Below are positions 1-11,700 of a DNA stretch of 64,000 bases, in pieces. A program made the translations under genes and the position numbers. The notes below the pieces were generated by a model. That model worked only from the letters and a program-made list of their open reading frames with translations. It was not told the origin of the DNA and made no database searches. The stretch's first letter is position 1; every line of letters begins with the position of its first letter. The stretch is taken from NCBI RefSeq assembly GCF_001640805.2, contig NC_066843.1:22325742-22389741 (forward strand), in the 5' to 3' direction. Origin of the DNA: Lates calcarifer (taxonomy: Eukaryota > Chordata > Actinopteri > Centropomidae).

Positions 1-100
1 GCATCTGAAAATAACCAGTTTTTCTTGATTGTATCTGTCTGTGTGGTTCTCTCATTTTATCCTCTCACCTGTTTCTTTGTGTCTCTTTCCTCTGTCTCAG

Positions 101-516
101 GCCGGCTTCTTGATGCCACCAAGAACTACATGTTTGTCTTCTTGCTGGCAGGAAGCGAGGTGGTCCTCTCAGCTGTGGTTCTGGCTACTTGTAACTTCTT
201 TTTTATCAGAAAGAATACTTCAGCACCAGAAGACAAGCTCAAGAATGTCACAGTGACAGATGATGCCAAGACAGACGTGTTCAGTAAATCTGCAGAGCTT
301 AACAATGAAGAGGAGAAAGGAGCAAGGGAGGAACAAGAGAAGGACGCTATGAAGGAGGAAAAAAGGGAATTGAAAGAGGAGGATGAGAGAGACAAAGAGA
401 AAGTAGAGGAGGTCAGGCCAGAGAGCATAACAGTGGACTTGCAGGAAGTGGAAAGGTTCTTGAAAGAACCAGAACAGAATGGTGACATGGCTGTGAGTCC
501 TGAAACATGCCTGTGA
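101..516 (+). CDS. slc16a3: Monocarboxylate transporter 4 (SLC16A3), last coding exon only
   Basis: Proton-coupled lactate/pyruvate transporter of the plasma membrane (major facilitator family, 12 membrane spans). Only the 3' exon lies in the window. It opens after a splice acceptor (ag at 99-100) in phase 1 and ends with TGA at 514-516. It encodes the end of the membrane domain, starting GRLLDATKNYMFVFLLAGSE, with the last transmembrane helix, followed by the cytoplasmic tail. The tail ends VDLQEVERFLK...PETCL, which resembles the C-terminus I recall for mammalian MCT4 (VDLREVEHFLK...HTPETSV) rather than other MCTs; this is why I choose SLC16A3. Between these parts lies a strongly charged stretch (about 285-415) of Glu, Lys and Arg that looks longer than in mammals. 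The neighbour dus1l supports the assignment, since the two genes are close together on human 17q25.3. A paralogue (slc16a3a/b) cannot be excluded. Confidence 0.85.
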
Positions 517-794
517 GCAGGAATTGAGGATGCTGGACAGCATTGTACTTGAAAGCTATACATGACAACAGGATTGGTTAGCTGTGCTTTTCCCGTCATC
601 CAGTGTGTGCGAGTGTTGTTGCAGGAGGGCAATCAATATCACTGCCATAGGAAATTTGTAAGAGTTGTTGTGCAATATTTTTATCACTAGATGTTTTAAA
701 AGTGTGGTGTTTAATACTAGGCAATAGATGAACTCAGTTACAGCACTGCCTTGTGTATACACTTTATATCACAAGTCAAAAGTGGCCACCAGCA

Positions 795-800
795 AATAAA
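795..800 (+). terminator. Probable poly(A) signal of slc16a3
   Basis: AATAAA about 280 bases after the slc16a3 stop codon. It is the first canonical poly(A) hexamer downstream, which puts the transcript end near 815-825 and gives a short 3' UTR. Confidence 0.5.
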
Positions 801-825
801 CATCGGCAATTTATATTTTATTAAC

Positions 826-1876
826 ATTGTCATTTTTATTTTTTGCGTCAACAAATCACATGGAAAGACCATAACTACAGATGGAAACTAGCTTTTAGCT
901 AACAGGTGGTCAGGTGAGCATGGGGGGAATCAGGTGACTGGGAAAGGCTGGGTGAGAGGAGCAGCGTGTGAAATCACAAGAGAGGTTGTGGACATGGCCA
1001 AAGGAGGCAGGGAATGAATGAATAAGTGAAAGTAACTGAATGAGCTCGCAGAAATGTGTATTCATCTTGAGCTGAAAATAGTTCTCAACAAATGCACTAT
1101 TTACTGAGCCTTTTATTTATGTATTTATTTTTTTAAGGAAAGTATATATTTGTAACCTCTTCTTAAAGATGAAAATCTTAAGTGAAACAATTGGGCTTGG
1201 GGCTGAGTTCCGTACTTCATGGGGAACTAGATAAAACAATCTTGAAAAAATCTTGATAAAAAAAAAACCCTTGTTGCAGTTGTTTGAAGGTTTTTTGCTG
1301 GTCTTGTGGTAAATTTGTGATTTCTCCTTAGATTATGAGCAGGGGCCCAAATATTATCCACATCTTTGTTATGGTCTTCATCGCTGTGTTCTATTGTCTA
1401 TGTGTGTTCTGCTATCATAAAAGCACGTCTGAACTGTGATACCTGGACTCTGGAGTTTGTATTACAGCAGGGGAAACACGTGTCAGATTTGGAAAAGAAG
1501 TTAACTGTCAATATCAAGCTTATGTGTGCTTGCAATTTATATTTGTCGTCAAAAAATTCATATTGTGGTCTATAGCTATCTGCCTTCCAGTCCATCTGTC
1601 TGTCTGTAAGCCTGGTCCTCATCACTTCTATTAAATCTATTAAAGTTCCTTCATCACACCAGCCTGCCTGTGTGTCTGTGCCTGGGTCCTCCATGCCTGT
1701 GCTTCTGCCATCAGATGTGACACTCACAGGACCTGCAGCACCAAACAGCAGACAGTGTTACCAGGTAGCTGGTGAAATAGCACATAGTAGCCTAAGGACG
1801 ATTCATTCGTTTTGCCCTGCTGTCATACTCCACCCATCCACCAGATGTCAACAAACATCTTCCTTGTTTCCAGAGG
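826..1876. other. Intergenic DNA, no gene seen
   Basis: AT-rich sequence between slc16a3 and the first transposon. Open frames are short, with no recognisable protein. A stretch near 1745-1790 resembles one near 24725-24755 (both contain aaacagcagacagt followed by tagctggtgaa), suggesting fragments of one old dispersed repeat. Confidence 0.5.
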
Positions 1877-2758
1877 CCAGAGGCCTGTACTACGAAGGGA
1901 GTTTAACCTCCTCTGACAGCGTCTGTCAACAAAGACAGGGAGACTGGTCACATGTTCTCTGGGTTCTTCATCTGTAATATGAGATGTAAGGACTCGTAAA
2001 ATATGTGATGATTTTTCGGATACTTGGATTACAGTCAACACGTGGGTCACATGTCTGAGAATGAGCTGTTCCTGTTAATGATGTTCTGCCTGGAACACTC
2101 AGGCTGTATATGTATGAATGTAATGCTGTTGTGTTCAGTATGAACTTCATGTTAACAGTATTTCAGCCTCAGTGGAAACTGAACCTGGATCAAATAGAAC
2201 CTTCTATAAAGAGCTACACATTCATATTTCCATCATTAATGCTGCATGTTCTGGTCTGTAGTCTACAGTTACAACAGCCTGTTGTATTATATTGTCTTTC
2301 AGGACAATAATGCCCCCCCACCCCCATTTAAAGGATTATTCAAATCGATAATATGCAACACCAATGATGCTAAATTCTGCTGCTTGACTGTGAGAAAAAA
2401 TACAAATTAAAATAACTGAAATTGAAAATGGAAAATGCGGAGCATAAAAATACCATTTGTTGGTCCACATACCTCTACCATCCACTACATATCTTTAGAC
2501 AACCCCCGTCAGTCGTTGTGCCAGTATTGATTGGTTGCTCCACCTGTGGGGCGGTACTAAAGTAAAAGTAACACCTGTAACACTGAGTTAACCACGAACA
2601 TAAATTGCTTGGAGCAGTTTAGAGATGCAGTGTAAATGACCATGGCAGCAGACCCCGGGTAAAACCTATCCACCTTTCGTAGTACAGGTTAATCAGGAAG
2701 TTACTCCTGAAGTTACCCTGATAAGACAGTAACCTCACTTCGTGGTACAGGCCTCTGG
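1877..2758. mobile_element. Non-autonomous DNA transposon (MITE) copy 1
   Basis: The ends are inverted repeats. The left end reads CCAGAGGCCTGTACTACGAA and the right end is its complement with one change (…CTTCGTGGTACAGGCCTCTGG). A second subterminal copy, cgtagtacagg, occurs near 2678. About 880 bases with no coding capacity. A second copy with the same ends and most of the same interior is at 51737-52565, which proves mobility or duplication. The two copies differ mainly around 2500-2640. The superfamily is not certain; copy 2 is flanked by TA on both sides, but this copy is not. Confidence 0.8.
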
Positions 2759-2834
2759 TCTCTGCTCACCTACATTTCCCATGTTTGGAACTTCCTCACC
2801 TACCTATGCATCTGTCCCTCATCAGAATTTAATA

Positions 2835-3085
2835 CTTTTTTTGCAGATTTATTTTGAAAAGGAGAACTGGAATAGCACAAGTGTGCAGACCCTTTGCTAT
2901 AATGCTTCGAATATAGCTCAGCTTTCTCCCATTTCTCTTCATCGTGTTTGAGGTGTTTCAGGTGGAATCCACCTGGGGTAAATTCAGCTGATTGGACTTG
3001 ATTTGGAAAACCACACACCTGTCTATGTAAGGTCTTGTAGCTAACAATGTAGAGCTAAAACTAAGCCAGTGTTTCAAATCATATG
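2835..3085. mobile_element. Fragment of a Tc1-like transposon, 5' part
   Basis: The stretch with tgcagaccctttgctat, then ggtaaattcagctgattgga and cacacacctgtctatgtaag matches, from memory, the region upstream of the transposase in salmonid/cyprinid Tc1 elements. The transposase that should follow is not recognisable, so this is a truncated relic. Confidence 0.55.
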
Positions 3086-4370
3086 TCAGGAAAGAAAGGA
3101 CAGAGCAATGAGGAGGTCATTTTAGCTCTAATATGGAAAGTGTTTGTCAGGACAGGAATAGAGAGCAAGCACACCATCTCTACAAAATACATACCAGGCA
3201 TACAGTGACATCTGTCTCTGACTATGGATGTGTAGCTTACATGGCCCTGAGAATCTGTAGTGGATCATTCAAAACATCTCCAATATCAGCAGTGCAGGTG
3301 TGAATGGAAAAAATGCCTTGAAGCTAATGCTGGCATACCAGGTTACCATCCAGGGATAATGTGATACCTCCTGCCAAAAGTGTTTTAACAGACTGTTAGT
3401 GAAATAATGAGAAAAATGTCACAAGTTTTGCAAAGACATAATGCCTAGGATTACACCAATTATAGTACAAGCCTTTGCCAAATTTTGCCCTCAACATACA
3501 GCAGGAGTTGAAGGACATGTCAGAGCAACTTCCAGGATGGTACATAGCACAAAACTATTTTGCTAAGCATTTTTCATAGTTAGTGTCCAAGGACCCTAAT
3601 ACAAGCTGTATAGGAGCAGTATACAATATATCGTGAGTGAGTCATATATTACAAAACAGATAGCAGAGCATTTGTTAGGATATACCAGAGAGCTACTGGC
3701 AGTATTAGTGGCCCTGCAGTGGATAGGGGACAGAGGTTCAGTTAAATATTCCTTATGATGTGCAGCATTGAAGATAATGGTGTATTGACACATTTCCTTT
3801 GGGTTCCTGCTGATGTTTGTGTGGAGGAAAATGAGCAGGTGAGTATTCTGTCCAAAAAACATTCTGAATTAAGCATGTAGACCTATAAGTCCCATTAAGC
3901 AAAGCTTAGTGTAAGGACTATGAACAAGAAGTGTGGCAAAGAGTATTAAGAGGACAATGAAACCAGAAGACATTTATGCAATTGTTTATACAAAAACATG
4001 TCTGTGGTGGGAGGATGGCGTAGCAAACAAAGGGAGGAAGGAAAAGGTCATTCAGGACTCAACCATATATGATATAAAATAGGCAGACACCTAACTGGAA
4101 AATGCACACATTGTAGTCATTGAGAAATAGTCAACATGCATTAGTTTATTATAGGAAATACAATAAGAGAAATCACCTTCTTCAGTCACTAAGGAAGGCA
4201 AAATATAATTATATGGAAACCAATTAAGGCGAATACTTGATTTTTTCCAAGGCTAAGACGTGGACATACCGGAATAAATCCAACTCTTTATTTAAATGTG
4301 TTTTTGTTATGTTCCTGAAAATGCAATGGAAAAAGCAAGGGATTTTAGGAATGGCTAAAAAACGAAGGGA
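3086..4370. other. Intergenic DNA, unresolved
   Basis: About 1.3 kb without a convincing open frame or known repeat. It may continue the decayed transposon to its left, but I cannot show this. Confidence 0.4.
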
Positions 4371-4374
4371 TGTT

Positions 4375-4450
4375 GTTTTGTTTTGTTTTGTTTTGTTTTG
4401 TTTGTTTGTTTGTTTGTTTGTTTGTTTGTTTGTTTGTTTGTTTGGTTGGT
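4375..4450. repeat. (GTTTT)n/(GTTT)n microsatellite
   Basis: A compound simple repeat: about five GTTTT units followed by a long run of GTTT. The open frame across it (poly Phe/Val/Cys/Leu) is an artefact. Confidence 0.9.
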
Positions 4451-4489
4451 TGGTTTTTGATAACCTGAAATACTGAAGGCCATGATGTT

Positions 4490-4690
4490 ACGCACTCATG
4501 TTACGCAGGTACACTAGGTGGCGGTATGCACACGCTGGCACACATTGGTTCGTGACCCGCCATTGAATTGAAGAAGAAGAAGAAGAAGAAGAAAGGAAGG
4601 GTGGTGGTGGTGGTGGTGAAGAAGAAGATATCACCAAGGATTATGGGTAAATTGACGAGTGAAGTCTGCAGAAGTCTGCAGAAGTCTGCA
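4490..4690. repeat. Dispersed repeat with (GAA)n and (GGT)n tails, plus a 10-base triplication
   Basis: The motif ctaggtggcggtatgcac, then ttggttcgtgacccgcca, then a GAA run (about 4568-4592) and a GGT run (about 4600-4617), resembles a common teleost retroposed repeat that ends in GAA triplets. Just after it, gaagtctgca is repeated three times (about 4660-4690). Confidence 0.5.
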
Positions 4691-5776
4691 TCCTGAGGCC
4701 CCTTGTGGACCTGGTAAATTGTAGATTTGGTCAGCCTTCAGCACTTACGGGCTTCCGGGGAACGAGTCCTTTAAGTCAGTGAGTGTGGTGAAGGCAGCAC
4801 ATTTGGATTCGGCCACACTCTCCAAATCTCACTCTATTACAGGTGAAACAAAAAAAATCTAAGTATATATTAATAGTTAGAATTAGCTCATGACCAGAGC
4901 AATGCATAATGCTACCAGAGAAACATAGCTGTGATACATTTTCTGTCGAACTCGTTACAGTTGTGAACAGCAGCGGTACCTCACGTGCTACAGGTCTTTG
5001 CTAGCTAGCTGACAGTACAGCACAGATACAGCTACCTAGTTAAATGCTAATAACTATTGAGCCAGACAGTAAAAAAATCTTCATGGAAACGTTAGAGACC
5101 AGCACAGATTTTGAGCTGTTGCTGTTAAAGACCAGTGAAATATGGCTGCTCTACAACATGTAGTGTACACAGCTAATTACTATTTAACGACGTTATATTT
5201 TAGAAGTCTGCTTTTAGTCGTCGACGTCCATGACATGTCTGTACACAAACAAGTAAAATTTGCTCAGTTGAAAATGTTACTCCTCATTAAACTGGTAGCC
5301 ATATGCTACTGCTGCTTTGAAACTAACAAACTTAAATACTAATAATAGTATGTCGTAGGATTGTATCACATATGCCATGTAGGCTATCCATGCCCCATCA
5401 AAATAAAGAAATGGCTAGACTCGATAGAAAACCCTAGCTAACAAGTAATCTTAAGGGAACGGTCTCGCGTCCTACAGCGTTCGCAGAATGTTCCCCCGAA
5501 AATCATTTGCTGGGGAATGTGTAAGGGTTGGAGAGGGAACTGAAGCACCACACTTGAGATGAAGTTTCTGAAATTTAGTCCCAGAGATTCTCCATAGACT
5601 ATGGTGGAACTACTGTGTGCTACAACAAAGCAAGACAAGTATCTTTCATATTCTATTTCATTGTGTACTTTTTTAATTCTGTCCAGTGTTTGTTGTGATG
5701 CCAAGTAGGAAACCATGTTTTTTTGCAGGGTCTTTAATGAGGTCTTGTGGTCTCTTGAGTGGTGAAATCAACTGTG

Positions 5777-8700
5777 ATGGCTAAGCTCCAAGGCTTTGAC
5801 TTCTGGAATAACACCCTGAAAGCGGCACGCTTTGTGGTGGCACCCATGGTGGACCAGAGTGAGCTGGCCTGGCGTCTGCTGAGCCGACGACATGGTGCTC
5901 AGCTCTGTTACACCCCCATGCTGCACGCTCAGGTATTTGTCCGTGACGCCAACTACAGAAGAGAAAACCTCTACAATGAGGTTTGTGAAGAGGACAGACC
6001 TCTCATCACACAGGTGAGGATCTACACCAGCAAAGTCTTTTACAGATTGTTAATGATGGCAGATTTAAGTGCTGGTGGAAATCCCACAGCATGTTTTTCA
6101 GAGTTGTAACAAGGCTTATGTGAAGTTACACACACTTGCATTAATATTGTTCCTCATGTAATGTTAGATGTAAATCACAGTGTTCCATTCCCTGGGTGTC
6201 AGTTTTGTGCCAATGATCCAGAGGTGTTCCTTGAGGCAGCTCTGCTGGCCCAGGACTACTGCGATGCCATCGATCTCAACCTGGGCTGTCCGCAGATGAT
6301 AGCTAAAAGAGGTACACATGGTTTCTACAGAAAATAACCCTCTAATTCTTATCCAGTGGTCTTAACTAGTGGACAACTAACCTGTTCTGATGCTTATTTC
6401 TAAGGGCACTATGGAGTCTTCTTACAAGATGAATGGGAGCTGTTAGAAAAAATGAGTAAGTCTAGTCATCTCTGGGTTCAGTAAACATATCAGCACAACA
6501 GAAACCTCAGTAGTTTATTCATCTAAAACCTTACAATTTGAAAATGAGGTTAAAACTAAATGAAAACTAACCTTTGAAAGTTAGAACTATGATAACAAGT
6601 ATGAAATTTTTCATCAATGAATAAAAACTAACTGAAAATGTGAAAGAATGAAAAGTAGATGTTTTATTGCAAAGTCTAGACTGTAGCTGCTGATTAGCCA
6701 AACTGTTTTCCTCCGCAACCAAAATGATCTCTTGACCTGTTGCGCTACCATTACTTAGAAACACCCTCCAGAGTTATGTCTCTGTCAGTAATGTTGTTTG
6801 ACGTTACCTACTCGTGGAAGAATCTGATATATTGACTAAATTCATCTACACTATACTGAGAATTGCACAAGAAATGGTGACAAAATAAGACAAATTCCAA
6901 AGACATGCAGACTAACGTATCAGTGAAGAAAAGGAGACCAAAATGTCTTTCATTTTGTTGCCTAAGACTAGTTTAAAACTAACAAAAAAGACTGAAATTT
7001 TACTACAACTAATTTTTGTCAAGACAAAGACTAGAACTAAATGAAAATCAGGTGTCAAAATTAACACTACTTATAAATCACCACAGTTTTCTCATCTCAA
7101 ACTAAAATGTCATTCTTATTTTACAGTCAGGTTAGCCAATGAAAAGCTCTCGGTGCCCATCACATGTAAGATCCGTGTGTTCAAGGAGATTGAAAAGACA
7201 GTCTGCTATGCCCAGATGCTGGAAAAAGCTGGATGTCAGGTATGATCACAGTGATAAATTTAATCCACCACCCATCCACTCAAGTCAGTGCAGCTCATTC
7301 TGCACCCTCAACCCTGTTCTCCCATAACACATCCTCCCTCCATTTTTTTCTTTCATTTTCTTTTTTTTTCTTTGTAGTGCTATTTTTAGTTTAAGTAACT
7401 GATGTCACTGTTGTTGCTGTTACTTTTATCAGTTATTTTCACTCTGGTATTTTTTGTAAGGGTGGGCAATTTTAACACAAATTTTGTCTTTCCAATTTTG
7501 AAATGTCGATAACATCTAGATTTATTTGTTTGCACCATTTAAAACACAGTGATACATTAAAGACACAGTTGTCAAGCGGTCATTAAAACCTAAGTTAAAA
7601 TTTATTTTAAACATTAAACAAAGTTCTAATCAGTAGTCAATAAATAACACAAATTTTACTCAGGACTTAAGATGTAAAAATGTTAGTAGTTGTTGTTAAT
7701 TGTTGTTAGTGATAACTGTTTATTTTTGAGACCTTGAGATACAGAGGAATTGGGTTGTACGCCTATCAGCACTGCCATCTTGTAGGTAATCGTTGTCTTG
7801 GTTTGTGAACATAGCTTAGTATTACTAGGTACAAAATTGTCAGATTGCCCACCCCCAATTCTTTGTTGTCACATTTAGGAAGAATTATAAATGTCTTAAA
7901 AGTCCCTAAATTTGTTTTTTTTCCCTCCTGTTTCTTTCCCAGCTGCTTACAGTGCATGGCAGAACCAAAGACCAGAAAGGAGCCATGACTGGTATTGCTA
8001 GCTGGGAGCACATCAAGGCAGTACGGTGAGTTAATCTGAACATGTGTGCAGTTTTCCAATGGTCTGTTCAACAAATTAACGCACCACTGTCCAATATTAA
8101 AATAAAATCAAATGACTTATAGCTCTGGACTTTTCCCCTGATTTTCCTGATACAAATCATTTTCATGAATTGTTTTCTGTGGTTTTGCCACAGGAAGGCA
8201 GTTAATATTCCAGTGTTTGCTAATGGCAACATTCAGCACCTGAGTGACGTGGAGCGCTGCATTCAGGAGACAGGGGTTCAGGGAGTTATGAGTGCAGGTT
8301 AGGGATGCTTGTGTAGTGTCTCATTTTGTGAGTTTTTTCATTACACACATTCTCTCCTAATTCATTGGTGTCAATAGATGATTTATAATTTACATTACTG
8401 TAAAGGTTATGCATTGTTTTGAAACTACTGCCTATGTTCTTTTTTTATATTATTTTTAGAGGGGAACCTCCATAACCCAGCAATATTTGAGGGCCGTAGC
8501 CCCCCAGTGTGGGAGATGGCTGAGGAGTATCTAGAGGTGGTGAAGCAGTATCCTCCCTGCACTCTGTCCTATGTACGAGCCCACCTCTTCAAGCTCTGGC
8601 ACCACACGTATGTCTGTCCACTACACTCTGCATGTGAGAGAGATTTTTTTTTGGGGGGGGGTGAATGTCCTGGAAAAAATATTAGGATTGATATCACAAA

Positions 8701-11700
8701 TCAGTGTGAAAAGAATGAAAGGGCCAGAGCACTATCTGAATGCACTTTATACCTGACCCATGGCTGCAAGGCTTCTATATACTGAGTTGCAGGTGTGTGT
8801 GTGTTTGTTTGTTTGTTTAGGCTACAGATCCACCAGGACCTGAGGGAGGAGTTAGCCAAGGCAAAGAACCTCGAAGGTTTGGCTGATGTCAGCAAAAAGC
8901 TGAGGCTGCGCTGCCAGGTAACTCTCCACTGACCATGGTCACTAAGGCTAGTGGTCCAGACAAATAAGTGAGTGGAGTGGTCTTTGTGCTCCTAATCCAC
9001 CCTCTCCCTTCTCTGGCCACGTTGACAACACTGTTAGCTGAGTAGATATCACAATCATGAAATCACAATCCTTTGTTTGTTAAATATATTCAGTTGTCAG
9101 TTAGGCCTAGATTTTATTGTTGTTGTTGTACTATATTTTGACACTTGTGTCATGATAGATAAAATTGTATGCTTTTATCTGGTTAGCCTGTAGCTTGCTC
9201 TATCTGCCTACCTGTTTTAGACTATGTGCAATCCTTTAGGTTGGTATATGGAGCACTGGTCACTTGAAAGTAAGGTAGATAATTATAATCCAGTAGAGGA
9301 GCTTGGTGGCACTAGTGTCAGCTTGGCTACCCATGTTAGCCACTTGAGCCTCGTCATGCACTTCATAGCAGTCCATTAAGAGTCTCCTGAAGAGATCTTG
9401 CTTAATGGGTGCTACTTACTTTTCCCAAGCTGCCTGTATAGGGTCTTGGATGATGGCTTCAGGCTGCCCACCACATGGCATATAAATTGGGTCCCATACT
9501 TGTTAAACATGCCTGAGACTTCTAACGATAGCCAATGTTGACTAAAATCTTTTCGATCCAACTTGTCAACGTGACAGAGCTGTTTAGTGAGACTTATCCA
9601 AGCAGACTGGAATACTGGACGAAGGTTGATTGCTGAGGATGGTTTTCCATACCAATAACTTCATGTGTGTTTGCAAAGGAGGAAATAGCCAAAGGAAAGG
9701 ATGTGGAAGAGAGAGAGGACAGCCTGCCCTTCCCCCACTGGATCTGTCAGCCATACGTCAGACCAGTGTGAGTCACCACACTGTTTTTATTGGTCTATAT
9801 ATATATATATATATATATCTTTTCATTGAGATAGTTTCATAAAGTCATACAACAGCACACCTCCAATCAAAAGAGGTTCTATCCTGACAGAAGAAAAGAA
9901 AAGCTTTTTGACTAACTGACGACTGACTACACCTTACAGGCCAAAGGAGCCAGTTGCCAACGGTAACAGCCAGGGTTCAGAGGTGAAGAAAACTGTGTGT
10001 CAGAAGAGAGCCCTGGAGGACTCTGATGGATCTCCTGACACACTTTCCAAAAACAAGCAGAAGAAGAGATCCCGCAACCCCAACAAGAACTTCTGCCCTG
10101 AGCAGAAACGTGAGTCTAACCCATCACTTTCTGCTCAAATTGCTGAGTTCCTAATTTGAAATACAAAGTCTGACAGTCTCTCTTCTCTCCATAGCCAAAT
10201 ACATCAAATGTGAACAGTGTGGGAACCCAAAGGTAAGCAGTCAGTTTAAACACTGTGTGTGTATGTGTTTCAGTTGATTCATGGTGACAGAGGAGCCCAA
10301 ATAGAGTTGAGTGCTGATGTACATATATCAGTCAGTCACTGTATGTATCACAGATCTCCACTAGCCCAAGGAAATATCAAGTGTGAAAGATTTGTTGTAA
10401 TGATGAAGTTTGTTATAAAAATAGAATGTTTGTAAAATGGTAAATATAAATATCTAAGGGATTTTCATGAAATACTCCCTTTGTAAAGGAACCTACATGA
10501 AATTCTCTATGTACTGCATAAAGTATTTTCACAAGAGCCTTCTAGTGCAATTGTCCACACTAACACTTGACATTGTTTTATTTTGCTGTGCAGGGAAATA
10601 AGTGTGTCTTCAACCTGTGTAGAGGCTGCTGTAAGAAAAAGGCCTACAAGGAGGTGGCAGACTGTCCAAGTCAGTACACACACACACACACACACATACA
10701 CACAGAGATAACAGTGTCAGAAAAATTGTGCATATGTTGTGTGTTGTGTGTATGCTGTTTTTGTTAATATATTTGATAAGATTTGTCTTTTGAGAGTAAA
10801 ACTTTTTTCCAACCAAATGTTAGCCAAGTTTTATGTGAAAGTCTTGAAAAAAGGCAAATCAGTGTATTCTCACAACTATTGTTACATGCATAATCTCAGA
10901 ATTTACAATACGATGACTATTCATACAGTGGTGGAAAAAGTTTGGACACCCCATGCATTTGTGAAATATTGCATTAAGAATCACTCTTAGTTCTTCAAGT
11001 GCAATTTCTTTTAGTACAGTCACAGCCAACATACTAAACACATCCTAAAAAAAAACATTAAACACTTAAAATTGATTGGTTCCATAAATATACATGAGAA
11101 ATGTTGAGTATTGGGTCATTTTGGTACCAGTGATCCACTAATGAAGGTCGTGCTTTTTATTAAAAGACATCATTCTTGTTGCTGTGCTTCATGTCTATAT
11201 AAAGCCAGCACATCTGAAAGTTCTTCAGAGACAAAAATGGCTAAAACAAGGAACCAAACGCAGGAAACACACCTGAAGATAGAGATTCAGGAAGGGTACA
11301 GCTGCTGTCAGATAGCCAGGGAGTGCAGATGCAGTCCTTCAGCAGTTGGATACACTCTGCAGAGAAATACAGACGAACCAACAGCTTGGAAGACAAACCA
11401 AGATCTGGGCGTCCAAGGGTTTCTTCAGCAAGAAAAGACCGCATCCTGATCCGCATGTGCAGGGAAAACCACCGAATGACATCACAAGAGCTTCAGCAGC
11501 AGTGGTCAAACCAAACTGATGTCCAGTGTTCCACCTGCACTGTACATGGCCGACTTCTAGATCATGGCTTAAGGTCCTACAAGGCTGTCAAGAAGCCCCT
11601 GATCAATGAGAGACAGAGGATAGCCCGGCATCGTTGGGCCCAAGCACACAAGAACTAGACAGCCAGGAACTGGAAGAAGATTCTGTGGTCAGATGAGTCC

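Noticed and set aside
126..632. 168-codon minus-strand open frame across the slc16a3 exon
   Set aside because: It is the antisense of the Glu/Lys-rich coding exon (poly-Ser/Leu translation) and has no splice or family support.
8641..8780. Extension of dus1l exon 7 through the T/G run
   Set aside because: A canonical donor at 8608 and the next exon at 8821 join in frame and match the family; the extension has no similarity.
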